64,000 nucleotides of DNA from Neckera pumila. Lineage: Eukaryota > Streptophyta > Bryopsida > Hypnales > Neckeraceae. Shown in pieces: positions 24,695 through 36,539 of this stretch. Position 1 is the stretch's first letter. Every line of letters begins with the position of its first letter. The notes beneath the pieces are model-generated. The model was not told the origin of the DNA. It saw nothing but the letters and a program-made list of their open reading frames with translations, and did not search any database. The position numbers and the translations under genes are program-made. The stretch lies in NCBI GenBank assembly GCA_963969595.1, contig OZ018410.1:3100001-3164000 (forward strand), given 5' to 3'.

Positions 24695-25860
24695 AACCAA
24701 CTTCACATGGATCATTTCATCATCTCGTGTCACACAGTCATGCTGAATGCAAGTTCAACAAGAATTGAAATATCACAAGCCAAGGAAGTTTTCCAATACA
24801 GTATATGCCAAATGACCTCCATCGCATGATTCAAGTGCCAGATATTGAAGTGACCTACAGAAAGAGTGGAACTGAAAGAATCCTCATCATCAAGAATTTG
24901 TTCTTTTTTATCATTCAATCCAAAAGTGTTTTTTTTCAGCTTCTAGAAACTGAGCCAGTGCTTGGAATTTTTAAAAGTTTGACTGGCTAATTTCCTTCAA
25001 CTCTCAGATTGAACCGTTTTTTGAAGAACTGAGTTTGGTTATTTTTTCTATTTTTTATTCTAAATAGAAATTTTACAGATTTTTTCATTGGATATTTGTC
25101 AATGTTTTTAAGTTGCAAACATTTTTTCTCCCAATTCTACTAGCTAACTTTGAACTAGCCGCTGATTTTTCCGAACATTTGAACTGAACAATGACTAAAA
25201 GGGAGACAGGAAGAAATTGCACATGAAATTGTTGCCTCCTCAAAATTGCTAAACTTTATTTATTTAGTGTTAGTGATATTAAGGTAGGAAGTTGGAAATC
25301 TACTTGGGCATTAAGAACCGCCCTATAATTAGCATTGAAAGGAACATGGGGTGGTCCTTTAACTTCTATAGTCATTGAGTGGATTGAGAAAAAAAGTATT
25401 ATTTATTGCAAGAGCCAATCATTCTCCTTGTTGTCCCTATTTTCTTTACAAGTTGCACGTGAATAGTTTATGGAGGACCTAGGGTTATAAATAGGTGCCT
25501 ATGACAAAACTCATTTGAAAATTTATGAGTATTTCAATAATGCTTCAAAAAATATGAAACCACTTGTGTTACATTCCGCATCTATTTCTTTTTGTTTGAA
25601 AAATGAGTTAAAAATATTTCCATCCACGAAAACACATGAAAAAGGTAGACCAACCCTTAGATGAAAGATTTTTTAGCCTCCCACTTTAAGTACTAATGGC
25701 TCACATTTAGGACCAAACCACATCCAACACTTCACAAAAAAATAATAATTGATGCATGGCCAAAATATAGTGACTGTATATAAGCTGGGAAAATGACACC
25801 CAAGAATGTACACAACGAGTCTAATTAGCCGACTCATGTGAGTTTTCTAGTAAACCATTT
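24695..25860. other. Intergenic; no gene seen
   Basis: AT-rich DNA with only short open frames, no terminal repeats and no recognised protein. Confidence 0.4.
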
Positions 25861-26489
25861 CTTTGCTCTGTATAAATCATGCTTATTTATAGTGGAAAAA
25901 AAAAGTTGACAAAGTGAAGAAAATATTAACGCTTTTTTTGATTAGTACATTAGAACACTAGCCAAATATTGACCACTTTGTACTATTTTCCTTACAAAAT
26001 AACTTGATATTAGCAATCTAAATTTGAAACAACAATTTATCAAGATAAATCAATCTAGATTGAAATTGAAAAAATTGAAAAGAATCCCCAACCAAATAAA
26101 TTGTCCAAAAATAATTCAATTTTTATTTATGTTCCATATATTATAGACTATTTCATCTTTCTTTCAAAAGTAAAATCATATGTCTTTTGCAAATCAAATT
26201 TTTTCAGTGTAAATTGTAAAGTATAGTAATTTTTCAAAGAATAATGAAAAAAATATGAAATTTTCAATTTTCAATATAGGCGTGTATTCAAAGTTTTGAA
26301 GCAAATTAGAAACTACATTTCAAAGGCCTCAAATTTAAAAAAAAATCTCAACTTTTTGGAAGAAAAATGGAAAGTGCTTAAATATAAGAGACAAGTATTC
26401 TATTTTCTTAAACAATATCCCCTTTGGAATTGAGAAAACAATTGCATAAATTAATGTTCATAGTGCAAGATTTTGAATATGGTAGTGTA

Positions 26490-26610
26490 AGGCCTTGCTA
26501 TTAATTAGGATGAATCTTAGATAATTGCAATCTAATTAGGATGAATCTTAGATAACTTCGGTCTAATTAGGATGAATCTTAGATGATTACGGTCTAATTA
26601 GGATGGGCAC
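26490..26610. repeat. 31-bp tandem repeat, about 3.5 units
   Basis: Units of CTAATTAGGATGAATCTTAG plus about 11 bp. The partner repeat has one unit at the matching position (about 8252-8285), so the expansion is specific to this copy. Confidence 0.85.
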
Positions 26611-27752
26611 TTGGATTTAATTTGATGGAATTTGATGGATTTAGATGGAATTGAATAAAATTTGGTTGACAATTGAACTATTTGAGATAGTATGAAATTA
26701 ATATAACCCACATCATATTGATTTTTTCTAAATTAAAAGTTTGTGAAATCCCTTCTGAATGTACTTAAAGTTCACACAATTTGAGAACTAATGCAAGTTA
26801 GTGTTATAAGTAGTGACTTATCAATCAAATTAATTAATTTGTGTGACATAACTTGAATTCAACTCAAATATGTAAATTTCCAAAAAAAAAATCATTTGTC
26901 CTTAAACTCACTTAAGGCTAGTATTTGGCAAGTAGTCTTTTCTTTGCATTATTGTCTTCAACAAGTTTGTTGACAATCTTGTATTTTGCCCTTGGGCAGG
27001 TAATTCCCTTTGGAGAGAGTTTGGTATTGGCTTCTATCATTATTCTCTTTAATATAGCAAGGTGAATGGTTCCTACACGCATAATATGAATTCTATTTTT
27101 ATCAAATTTTTAACAAGAGACCAATAAATTAACTACGCTTATTTCAACTACTCTGTTTACAGAAGACATCATTAATCCATAGAGTGCCTCGGGTGACCAA
27201 ACGTGCCCCCATATAGTTATGAAGTCCAATTTGAGGCACTAAATCAAAAGTTATGATCTCCCATGTCCCACGGTGAATTGTCTTCAAATTTTGCAAGCCA
27301 CTTTCTAAGTATGGGTGTGATACTATTTTCAATGGTCACTTTCTATGGATCAAACAAATGGTGGAGATATGATGTTTCAAAAGCAAATTGTTTGTCCTTG
27401 AACTCACTTAGAGTCGATACTTGACAAACAATCTTTTCTCTATATCACTCTCTTCAATAAGTTTGTTGACTATCTTGTAATCTGCTTTTGGAATCTTAAA
27501 TCCTCCCTAAGCTTGTTGCTGGCCTCTATTAGTAATTTCATGTGGCAAACTTTTGCCAATCTGCAACTTTGAGCTTGTCAAATTCCTTCCTTCTATAATT
27601 GCGCCAATGATGTAAAAGACTTGTGACAGTTTACTGTTTAGAAGAAACCCACTGAACTCAACCATGACTCTCCCTATTGTGGCAAGGTGAATAGTTTTTG
27701 TAGTAAATAGCTCGACGCACAATATGAATTCTATGTTTTGTCAACATCTTAA

Positions 27753-28667
27753 CCCCTAAAGGACCAATATGCATTTTTTGTCTGTATAGAAATTTTGGGC
27801 AGGTACGTGTGACTAGTCATTTCCGTATTTTAGGCTGAAATTTTAATAGAAGGTGGGCGCAAGGAGTATCTTTCATATGCACTAAATTTCATGACATTTG
27901 GAAATGTGAGGCAAAAGTTATGGCCTAATATGTTACTTTTTTTCATAACTGGGCAGTCCAGGCAAATAAAAAAAAGTCACTTTTTTCAAAAACAAAATCT
28001 TTAATTGTTTCTCTAAAGTCATATATACGTAAAAAAACTTTGAATCATCCCATTTTGATCAATGAGTCAAAAATTATGAAGATTTTGAGTTTGCGGGCAG
28101 TTATGGATTCTCTACTCTAAAATAAACTTTGAAGTCCTTTATCTTACTCAATTTTCAATATTTTTTGAAAAAAATAAAATCCTAGGATATAGATTATTTA
28201 TTACAACATTGCAACCATTTCTATTACTATTTTTCAACTCCATAATTAAATTCATGATAATTTAGTATTTTGGATCATTTTCTACTACTATCTATTTACT
28301 ATTTTTTTCCTATATGTTGTACAATTCCAAATGAAGTGAAATTTTTTAGGCATGTAGCCAACTTATCTTGGAAAAAGAAAATAAAGAAGAACCATCATTT
28401 TGGACATTTTTTCATCAAAAAGTGAGCTTGTGAAGTGCTGCTGCCCTGTTTTTTGTAGGGCCAAAAAAATGATTTTTGTAAATTTGAATACCTATATCTT
28501 GCAATCCACGTGGTGGAAAATTTTACCATATGTTCTGAAGTTGATATACTGCAAGATACTATGATTATATGCATAAAAACAAGTTCTTTTTCAAAAATTG
28601 GGTGCTTGTACTAAAAATGGCAGTTTTTGAGCATTTTGGTGAAAACATAGTCATGGAACTTTAGGGG
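27753..28667 (+). mobile_element. TTAA-flanked element, copy I, subfamily 2 (915 bp)
   Basis: Lies between TTAA at 27749-27752 and TTAA at 28668-28671. The ends are CCCCTAAAGGACCAATATGC and ATGGAACTTTAGGGG. The core motif is at about 28494-28530. The partner repeat has a single TTAA at the equivalent place (9655-9658) with matching flanks. Same length as copy J at 46549. Confidence 0.94.
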
Positions 28668-28800
28668 TTAACTAGAGACTAACAAGCTAGCTACACCTCT
28701 CTCAACTACACTATTCACAAAAGAGACCATTAATAATGTTGTGATGTGCTCTAACATATGGGAGGGAAACTTTTTTGCAAGCGTTAATGGTTTTTTAACT

Positions 28801-30322
28801 TTTTTGACCTTTTTTTTAAATTATAAAAATAATCAATTCATTGGAGTTTGAAGTTGAGGATTTATATTAATGTTTCTAAATATAAAATGATACGGAAATT
28901 TTCATTACACAATAATGTTTTACATTATTATGTTCTTCTATTCTAAAAGCTTTAGCTTTTTTTTAGCATGATTTGTATTTGATATGAATTTTCCTCAAAA
29001 TTTTTTATGGTAATTTAAAATTTCACAAAACATTTTTCAAATTTTAAGATAAATATTAGACATGTGATATCATTCTAATTAACAAAACAAAACAAAATTC
29101 ATGAAAAATTTAAAAGAGATAGAGGATATAAAGTGAAAGACTTTTAAGTCTAACTATATAATCATAGGCTCCATCTTTTAGAGTTAGAAACATTGCTTAA
29201 ATTTATTTTTTTAAAATTTTATTTTTTTGATAATTTGTAATGTTTGAAATTTTTAAAATTTTCTTAAACAAATGCTTACTCTAAAACTTGTTCAATTCTC
29301 ATTGGTTGCTCTTAAAAACTTGTAGTAGTTTTAAGTGGTGCTAGTGAATGGTAACTAGTCAAGGCCCAAATGTAGATAAAAAGATAGGCAAATTAAATGC
29401 TTCCAAAACATTGGTGACCTAAGTTTTGACACTTTTGTTGTCGTGCATTAATTAAAACCTTTATTCATCAAAATAAAAGAATTTCAATACCCACTAATTA
29501 TCAGCTATGATGGATTTGACCTAGGGGTCAACACTAGAATAAAAATCTTAGTGAACAAAAATATGCTTAAAAATATCTTAAAAATATCCAAAAAAAAAAA
29601 AAAAAAAATCTTCCTTCATCCATTTGGTTCAAATTTGTGACCCAATATTGCCTTCCAAACTCCAAATTATTTTTTCAACCTCATTATAAGAAAAGATTCA
29701 CTTCCAAACCTAAAATTATACATCTAATATGGAAAAAATTCCTTATAAACATTTGATTGACTTGCTCCTTGATTGCATAGCAGCAATGTGACTTGTTCAA
29801 TTCCACCAATTTGTTGAAATTCCACCAATTTGTTGAAATTCAGCACTTGACATTTATTAGCAGAGCCTCAAGATTGCTTTCACTATGGCTGTGGGAGCAT
29901 GCTAACATTGCTAAATAATATTTTTTAAATGTCAAAACAAATAAATGCTATTCAGGCTCTAAAAGCATTTTCTAAACTAGTGGTGCATGTCGTTTTCTTC
30001 AATGTACATTTTGTATTCATTAATGCACCAATAGTGAACATATTCAAGAAAGGATGCTTTTAGAGTCCTTTGTGATTTCTGCTTCAAAAAACTAATTCTA
30101 GGAAAGGTGCAAAAAATATTAAAACGACTTTGATTAGATGTCACTTCCATCTGTTTTTCAAGGAAAATTTATTGGAAGATGATTTCAAGAAGTTGAATTC
30201 TTCAAAATTGTAAAAGAGCTGGTAAAAGGGTCTTTATAGTGACATCAACAGTCAAGGAAGAATGTTTTTTGCTAAATTTTGTCTATTTTAAAATGTGAAT
30301 AATTGTGTGAATTTGCATTTAA
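28801..30322. other. Very AT-rich intergenic; no gene seen
   Basis: Long A and T runs and a short direct duplication of AATTCCACCAATTTGTTG at about 29801-29843. Nothing codes convincingly. Confidence 0.4.
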
Positions 30323-31083
30323 TTCCTAAAGGCCCGGGGTTGGGGGTTCAAGGAGGCATTGTCAAAGGGAGGCATTGTCAAAAAATGATTTTTTTGGTAT
30401 GCTATTAAAAAGTAAAAATATTTTTTTTTTTCTGAAATTTCAACATTACAAAACTCAAGTAAAGTGTTTTGCTAGAGTGAAATAATTTCAGCCCATTTGA
30501 CTGTGCGGATTGAAAGATTATAACATTTGAAATGAGATTTTTTTTTTTTTCATTCTTGTAAAACAAGGTCAGCAAACTTCGGGCCCATTTGGAGTAATTC
30601 AAATGGTGAAAAATTTGAGACAAACATTTGGAATATATGTGATTTCAAGAACTTTGACTTCACAGATTGCAAGATAATAAGACTTGAAGTTAGAAGAAAA
30701 TATTTTTTTTCTTGAAATCACCCCAACATAGCTAACAAAGTTTGACTCTTAGAATGTGATTTGAGGATTAAAATTTGTTTTTCCGGGGACAATTGTATGC
30801 CATATAGTATTAGTCACAAACATGGCAAAATTCAAAAGTTGATGAGCTTTTAAATAAAAGATTCCTAAAAGATTCCCAAATTGCCCAAAAATTTAGGGAT
30901 CATGACTTTTGATTTAGGCAGCCGATCCAAAAAACTATTAAATTTTCACCAAGGGGATAACTTATGTGTTTACACATGGTGTCCAAAATTCATGAACATC
31001 CAACCCAAAATGACTTTGTAAGAACCTGCCCAAGATTTTTTGCGTATGTTGAATGGACACTTGGCGACTTGGTCCTTTATGGG
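30323..31083 (-). mobile_element. TTAA-flanked element, copy R, diverged (761 bp)
   Basis: Lies between TTAA at 30319-30322 and TTAA at 31084-31087. The ends TTCCTAAAGGCCC and TTGGTCCTTTATGGG are mutated versions of the family ends. A minus-strand core motif (TTTGACTGTGCGGATTGAAAG) is near 30487-30525. Confidence 0.75.
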
Positions 31084-31087
31084 TTAA

Positions 31088-31500
31088 ATTTCTACTACAG
31101 ACACACCCAGTTTTTTGTACCATAGAAGCCAAACAAGAGGGACACATGAGAAAATTCTGATACAACGAAGTTACAAAGGGCCGTGATCCGGTATGATGGT
31201 GCAGAAGCCGCATGGTCCTACCCGGTCGTTGAATTGAGCATGCTCAAAAATTGTACTGTAAGTACATGGGCTGTCCCTTATCCTCTGTGGAACCCCACCT
31301 GGCAAAATGCAATAACCTAAAAGGCCGGGGGAGCCAGAACAGAGCAGGCAGTTACAATTGAAAATTCTGGAATTGCATAGAACAGTTGACTTGGGAGACA
31401 CCCACAGCGCCAGGCACTCATTTTGAATTATGACACGTCTTCAATTTCTGGTCATGAGACTCTCAGTAGAGAAATTATTCTACAGTTTTAGCCTTTTAGG
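31088..31500. other. Intergenic; no gene established
   Basis: Somewhat GC-richer DNA with overlapping minus-strand frames at 30962-31401. No domain or splice structure is recognised. Confidence 0.35.
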
Positions 31501-31502
31501 AT

Positions 31503-32372
31503 TCTCTCCTTCATGCTCAAGGTCTTTTTTGAGCTTCTTTGAATTTGCTCTAAGGTAGTCTGCTCTTGAAGCAACCTTTTAAGAGCGGATTGCATAGGGG
31601 GAACCTAAAGTCCTTGAAATAATTTTCAAGAAATTTTTGTATGGAAGAAAAATGGAATTGACATCTAACCCAAGTCGTTTCATACTTTTCGGACCTTTGT
31701 GGAATTACTTACGAGTTGTTGAAGGTGAAACACTGGGATCAGTGAGAGCGAGGAGCTTCTCAAATGTACATTGTTGGTACACTGAAAATTTAAGCAAAAT
31801 ATACCTCGGTGTATTAGTGATGACTTTTTAGATAAGGGTGCTTTTAGAGCATGCTACCTTAAATTGAACAAAAAAAACATTTCAATACATTTCATCACTT
31901 TTGTTTTATGTCTAGTTTGAATTTGTACGGTGAGTGGGGTGTTAAATTGTTAAAAATGATTTGAAGTTTTTCAATCCTCTTTTTTGCATGTCACATCTAA
32001 AATTGCGGCCATGAACTCCAAAAATATGAGGTTAAAGGATATAACGTGTGTAACCACAATCAATTTATGGCTTTTCAAAATCTACTCTACAATTTTTTTA
32101 AATGACTTTTTGGTGCAATTTTTCTTCAAAAGCTCATTTCCAAGAGCCCTCAACACTAGAAAATCAAGATTTGCAATGGACACCTTTACACAAAATCTTG
32201 AATTGAAAAATCATATAAAATATTCATTTTCAAAATTTGATTTTTTGATACAAAACTAGACTTCAAAATGAATTCATCTACAAAACACTTTTAAAAATAA
32301 TAACTTGATAAGATTTTATTTAACTTCAAAGTTTTGTCGACACCAAAATACAGTGCCTTGGACATTTAGGTA
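31503..32372. mobile_element. TTAA element, copy T, subfamily 3, interrupted by a MITE
   Basis: The right end GCCTTGGACATTTAGG is near TTAA at 32373-32376, with TAT in place of the last bases. The left end is degenerate (CTCCTTCATGCTCAAGGTC), but the following sequence TTTGAGCTTCTTTGAATTTG matches copy H. The MITE at 31553-31859 splits it. Confidence 0.65.
31553..31859. mobile_element. AGGTAG-type MITE, complete (307 bp)
   Basis: The ends AGGTAGTCTGCTCTTGAAGC and GCTTTTAGAGCATGCTACCT form imperfect inverted repeats of about 25 bp, flanked by TA on both sides (31551-31552 and 31860-31861). Copy H shows the empty version of the host sequence (TTTGGTCTAACTTGAAC). TA duplication points to a Tc1/mariner-like origin. 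Confidence 0.8.
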
Positions 32373-32734
32373 TTAACCTCAAAAGACCTTTCTATCTCCT
32401 TGGGCAATCTAATGTACAATGGAATAATTAGAATAGTTGATGCAATAGCCAATGGTTCTTTGATTGGGCAGGCTTGTTGACTTTGTACTTGCACAAAGTT
32501 CACATATGTTGCATTGGTATAGCACAATTTATTGATTTGTTTGAAAGAGATTGTTTGACCCAAAGGTTAGATCATGTGAAGCTTAAAGACATTATTTGTG
32601 TAGGAAAAGTAACAGTGAACAGTACAATCTCAACTCCCCTTGTTTCCTTGCCTTACTAGGTTGGCCACTTTCATTTATTTGGTTGCTAACCTACTCAATT
32701 ACTCATGGAAATCCATATCCTAAAATTCCTAAAA

Positions 32735-32848
32735 ATAATGAATTTTTCTATCTTCAAAAAAAAATTCATACAATCATGATGAATGTTGAGACTATAGGAG
32801 CCTGCCCAAAATCCATTTATCCCCCAAGAGGACAATGGGACTTTGGGG
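32735..32848 (-). mobile_element. TTAA element, copy Q, right-end fragment
   Basis: Only the last 110 bp of a subfamily-1 element remain: TCTATCTTCAAAAAA, GAGCCTGCCCAAAATCC, and the end GGACAATGGGACTTTGGGG before TTAA at 32849-32852. The DNA between 32377 and 32735 shows nothing identifiable. Confidence 0.6.
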
Positions 32849-33198
32849 TTAAATTCAAGACAAAACCAATCTATACGAACCAATACACAATAGTGAGCTA
32901 CTAAAAGTTTGTCATAAACTTCACCTAGTGAAATACTGAAATTTTTAACAAGAAAACTATGTATTGAAGAGTAGTAAGAAAAAATGTGAAAGGAGTTCCA
33001 ATAGTGTGAGAGATAGACAAGACAGGGCTGTAGTAAAAACCTATAGAGTCTAAACTACATACAACAACTACATCAATCAAAAAATTTGCGCTTGAAAAGA
33101 ATCCCATATCCATGGCCCCCAATGCAGTGCAAAGGAAACACCATTTCTGAATTTTGCAGGTTAGTTTCATCTTTCATCCTTCATGTATCTTGTCGACC

Positions 33199-33918
33199 TA
33201 CAATAGAACCTTCCAAAGTTAATCCACTCTAAACTAATAAAGTATTGATTCCGGTCCCAACTTAACAATATGAAACACATACAAACATCATGACCCTCCC
33301 TAATGTAATAACCTCTCTAATTTGATGTATTAGATCGGTTCCAACTCTATTAGGGTCGCTTTACACCAAGAAGCAGGGCCAATTCTCCTTCAAGCCAATT
33401 GCACAAATTTTCAGCCCCTTTTGGGCTGGAGGCTAGCCTCAACTTCCCATTAGAATAAGATTATAATGGGGGCCAATTTTCCCATACGTAAAGGCCATAA
33501 GGCCAAGAAGCTGGGCCGATTCAATAAAACCTACAAAAGAAAGAGAGAGGAGCTGAAATTTTCAAGGTCGCTTTACACCTAGAGGCCGATTGCACAAAAT
33601 CCAATGGTAATGATTAGTTGAAAAAAATAGTTTTTTATTAAAACGATTTTTTAATTGAAATCTGACATTGGCCCCAAGGCCAAGAATTGGCCTCCCATTT
33701 TTGGTGCACCCAATTCAGCGAGCTCGGGCCATGTCAGATCATGTCTTTTTTGAATAAAAAATTCAATTCACCAAATTGGCCCAGCCTCTTGGTGTAAAGG
33801 GGTTGGGGTTGATTTGAACCTTTTGTCCAATCAGAAGTTAGGATTCTTGGCCTCTGACACAGGAATTGGCCCGACCTCTTGGTGTAAAGCGATTTTAGTT
33901 TAGAGAGGTTCTACTATA
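33199..33918. mobile_element. DNA-transposon-like element with AGAACCT ends
   Basis: The left end TACAATAGAACCTTCCAAAG and the right end TTTAGAGAGGTTCTACTATA are imperfect inverse repeats. The interior from 33356 on (GTCGCTTTACACCAAGAAGC to TTGGTGTAAAGCGATTTTAG) is itself an inverted-repeat-bounded unit shared with 2187-2745. Superfamily not assigned; no transposase seen. Confidence 0.45.
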
Positions 33919-34149
33919 CTCCTACAACAAGGTTTCTGTTTGTGAAGGTGCAAGTGGCCCAATGTTCCAATAGGGCTGGGTAGCATTCCTTGCATTGAAT
34001 TATCAACAATATTCATTTCTTTGAGGTAAGACAAACAACACAATATGTAATGCAAAGTATATTGACAATCATCTTTCAATCCATTAGAGTAAATTTCAGC
34101 TTTGGGAGGGTCGTTTGAATACAATAGGAAAACATGTGAGTCTGAATTG

Positions 34150-34303
34150 GCTCACAGAGAATCTTGCCAGTGACTTGTGTGCCTTGTCAGATTTTCGATT
34201 AATTTAAAAATTATTATTATTATTAAATTAAAAGAAATCCATTGTATATGTACATCCACTGAAAGTCAAATGGCCTTCCAAAGGGTCCAAATTTTCTCTA
34301 ATG
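34150..34303. mobile_element. CATTAG-ended MITE, right-end fragment
   Basis: Ends GGCCTTCCAAAGGGTCC followed by TCTCTAATG, like the right ends of the other copies. No left terminus is found. Confidence 0.35.
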
Positions 34304-34347
34304 CCTCTACATTTCTTAGAAGGACAATTAAAAATTCATTCAATTAA

Positions 34348-35259
34348 CCTCTAAAGGACCAAGACCATTTTCTGCCAAAAATCACTCAAAACTGCCATTT
34401 CTATAGCAAAGAGTAAAAAAAAATTGAAATTTTTTTTCTTTCCACATATAACTGTAGGATTTTATACCTAATTAGTATGAGAATGCGTAGAAAAGATTTC
34501 AGAAGTTTTGACCGCATAGAGTGCAAGGTATTTGCATTTTAAGTGAAAAAAACAAGTTTTTTAGCACATTGTGGAAGAAGATTTTTTGACTTTGAACATT
34601 TTTAACTTTAAATTTTTGCACTATAAAGTTTTGAGTTTTAAGTCTTTATAGTGGAGAATTGAGTTGAGAATCTAGCAAAATAAAATAAAATAAACTTAAT
34701 TTTCATTATTAAAAAAATTGTTAAGTAGAAGTAGGTACGAGGTAGAAGGAAAATCTAAAGTATTAATGTCTTTTATACGGAACAAAAATGCACTAATCCC
34801 AATGGTGAGATTGTTCTAGCAAAAAAACTAAACTATGTGGAACTTCTTTTTTGAAAAATAGTAGAAACTGCATTCAAAAATGAATTCTACAAGTTATTTT
34901 TTTCAGAAAGATGCTCTAAGTGCCCGGAAAATTAGATTGTCCATAACTTTTTCATGACAAATCCAAATGGAATGAATTAAAGCTTTCCAGATAGAAAAAA
35001 TATAATCTATGGAAAAAAAAATTCAAATTTTTTTTTGAAATTTTTGCAAATTTTTTTTTGCTACCGGCTCTCCCCTGTTTTGAGCTTATTTGGGCATAAC
35101 TTTTATTCCCGGCACTGATTGAAAAAAATTCTATTCCCAAGAATCTTATCAATTTTCTAACTTCAAAATAACTTTCAGGAAATCAAGACAAAAATTCAGC
35201 CCATAGGTACCTGCCCCAAATCCCAAATGTCCGCCGAACCAACAATGGTCCTTTAGGGG
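34348..35259 (-). mobile_element. TTAA-flanked element, copy P, complete (912 bp)
   Basis: Lies between TTAA at 34344-34347 and TTAA at 35260-35263. The ends are CCTCTAAAGGACCAAGACC and CAATGGTCCTTTAGGGG. The core motif is on the minus strand at about 34498-34534. Closest in layout to copies B and C. Confidence 0.9.
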
Positions 35260-35263
35260 TTAA

Positions 35264-35936
35264 ATGCACATACATTAGGATTTGAAAGCTCAAAGACTAG
35301 GTATGAAAACAAGGGATAACGTACTTTTAGAATACTTTTAAATTCTATTTTGTCCAATACAACCTCTACTTTCCAAGTGACTCATCTCAATTCTGCCATG
35401 GCTTATGTATGGTATCCAAAGGATACATTCCAAAATGGAAATGTACACCACAAGTCCATGAAGGTGGAATTGGAACAAGGGTGGCAAGAGCAACCCCACA
35501 GCTAATGTGTGCAACAAGGGCGCTAAAGGAGGAAATCTTGTGGTTTGGCTCGCCGTCATTTTGATTGAAGAGTCACGGCCCCGCGGGAAGACTCGCCAAG
35601 TGGTCAAAAGGTGCTCCAAACTTCCTATTTTTATTATTTTGAAAGAATCTCTTCAACTTTTGAAGAGAAGCTTTCAAAAGATGAGACTCAAAACATTATA
35701 TAGTATTTAATAGCTTGGTGAGCATTTAAGACTCTCCATTTGCCCGTGTCCTCTTCATTTTTGGCCATGGCCGAGCATGTTTTTTCACTTGGCATGCGTG
35801 CCATGGGACAATTTCTAAGCCACGGCCCGCTCATTGCCCGTGTTGACTACGTTTGCCGTGTTGCTGTAGGGTTGCTCTAATATAGGCTGGGTAATATAGG
35901 CTGGTTCATCGTAGAGGCTGGATGCTTGTTCACCTG
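35264..35936. other. Intergenic; no gene established
   Basis: A moderately GC-rich patch at 35380-35620 has short open frames on both strands, none with a domain I recognise. Confidence 0.35.
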
Positions 35937-36206
35937 TAAGAGCATCCCTACCCGTCTTGCATATTGGATGACTTGTTAAGAGAGGCTTGCAAAATTGCCC
36001 TACCCGTCTTGCATAATGGATGAACTTGTTAAGAGGCCAAGCCAAAAGCCTCCGGTGGCTTGCAAAATTGGGCTCTTTTGCATGCCACCGGCGGCTTTTG
36101 GCTTGGCCTCTTAACAAGTTCATCCATTATGCAAGACGGGTGGGGCAATTTTGCAAGCCTCTCTTAACAAGTCATCCAATATGCAAGACGGGTGGGGATG
36201 CTCTTA
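35937..36206. mobile_element. 270-bp near-perfect palindrome (foldback element)
   Basis: The arms 35937-36071 and 36072-36206 are reverse complements with only a few mismatches and almost no loop (centre near GGGCTC at 36070-36075). Each arm holds two related units beginning CCCGTCTTGCATA. The outer ends read AAGAGCATCCC, close to the termini of the smaller foldback at 51226-51361. Mirror-image open frames on both strands are a product of the symmetry. Foldback MITE or long hairpin RNA source. Confidence 0.85.
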
Positions 36207-36275
36207 AGAAGCGATCTGAACAGATAGAATCACGATGTGGTATGTTTAGGGTTTACGATTCCAATTGAGGAAGGC

Positions 36276-36410
36276 ACTTTCCTGGTCGTCTGTGGTCCCT
36301 TGTGGTCCCTTGTGTTTCTGTGTTTCCTCTGTTCCTGCCAGGCCACCTGTGGCTGGCAGTCTTGTAATGAAATTTCGTTTCATTTGTGTCAAAAATTAAA
36401 AAAATTAAAA
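36276..36410 (+). mobile_element. Short retroposon with hairpin 3' tail
   Basis: Flanked by direct repeats of AATTGAGGAAGRC (36263-36275 and 36411-36423), about 13 bp as in L1-type target-primed insertion. It contains GCCACCTGTGGCTGGCAGTC and ends TGTAATGAAATTTCGTTTCA, whose AATGAAA/TTTCATT arms pair, followed by an A-rich tail. SINE or 5'-truncated LINE. Confidence 0.7.
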
Positions 36411-36423
36411 AATTGAGGAAGAC

Positions 36424-36476
36424 CCTTTTTCTTTTCCTTTTTGAAATAAATGAAACGAAATTTCACTGCAAGGGGC
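36424..36476 (-). mobile_element. Retroposon tail fragment, inverted
   Basis: A T-rich run followed by AAATGAAACGAAATTTCACTGC, the inverse of the 36276-36410 tail, with GAGGAAGGCAC again at its right edge. It appears to be a second, very short insertion tail-to-tail with the first. Confidence 0.5.
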
Positions 36477-36539
36477 GAGGAAGGCACTTGGAAGGATCGT
36501 TGGCATGACCGATCGAGTAGAGGAGCAAGCAGTGAACTA

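Larger units (their letters stand above)
25860..28800. repeat. Large dispersed repeat, copy 2 (partner at 6.43-9.86 kb)
   Basis: Diverged partner of the repeat at 6430-9860, in the same order and orientation. It contains TTAA element I, which is absent from copy 1, and lacks element C and the insertion at 9010-9286. It also carries a short tandem expansion at 26490-26610. No coding frame is recognised. Confidence 0.7.

Noticed and set aside
26490..26610. CRISPR-like spaced repeat
   Set aside because: Units are contiguous without spacers, and the DNA is a plant nuclear genome.
35815..36268. Two near-identical open frames on opposite strands
   Set aside because: They arise because the 270-bp palindrome reads the same on both strands; no domain, and they cross the foldback boundaries.
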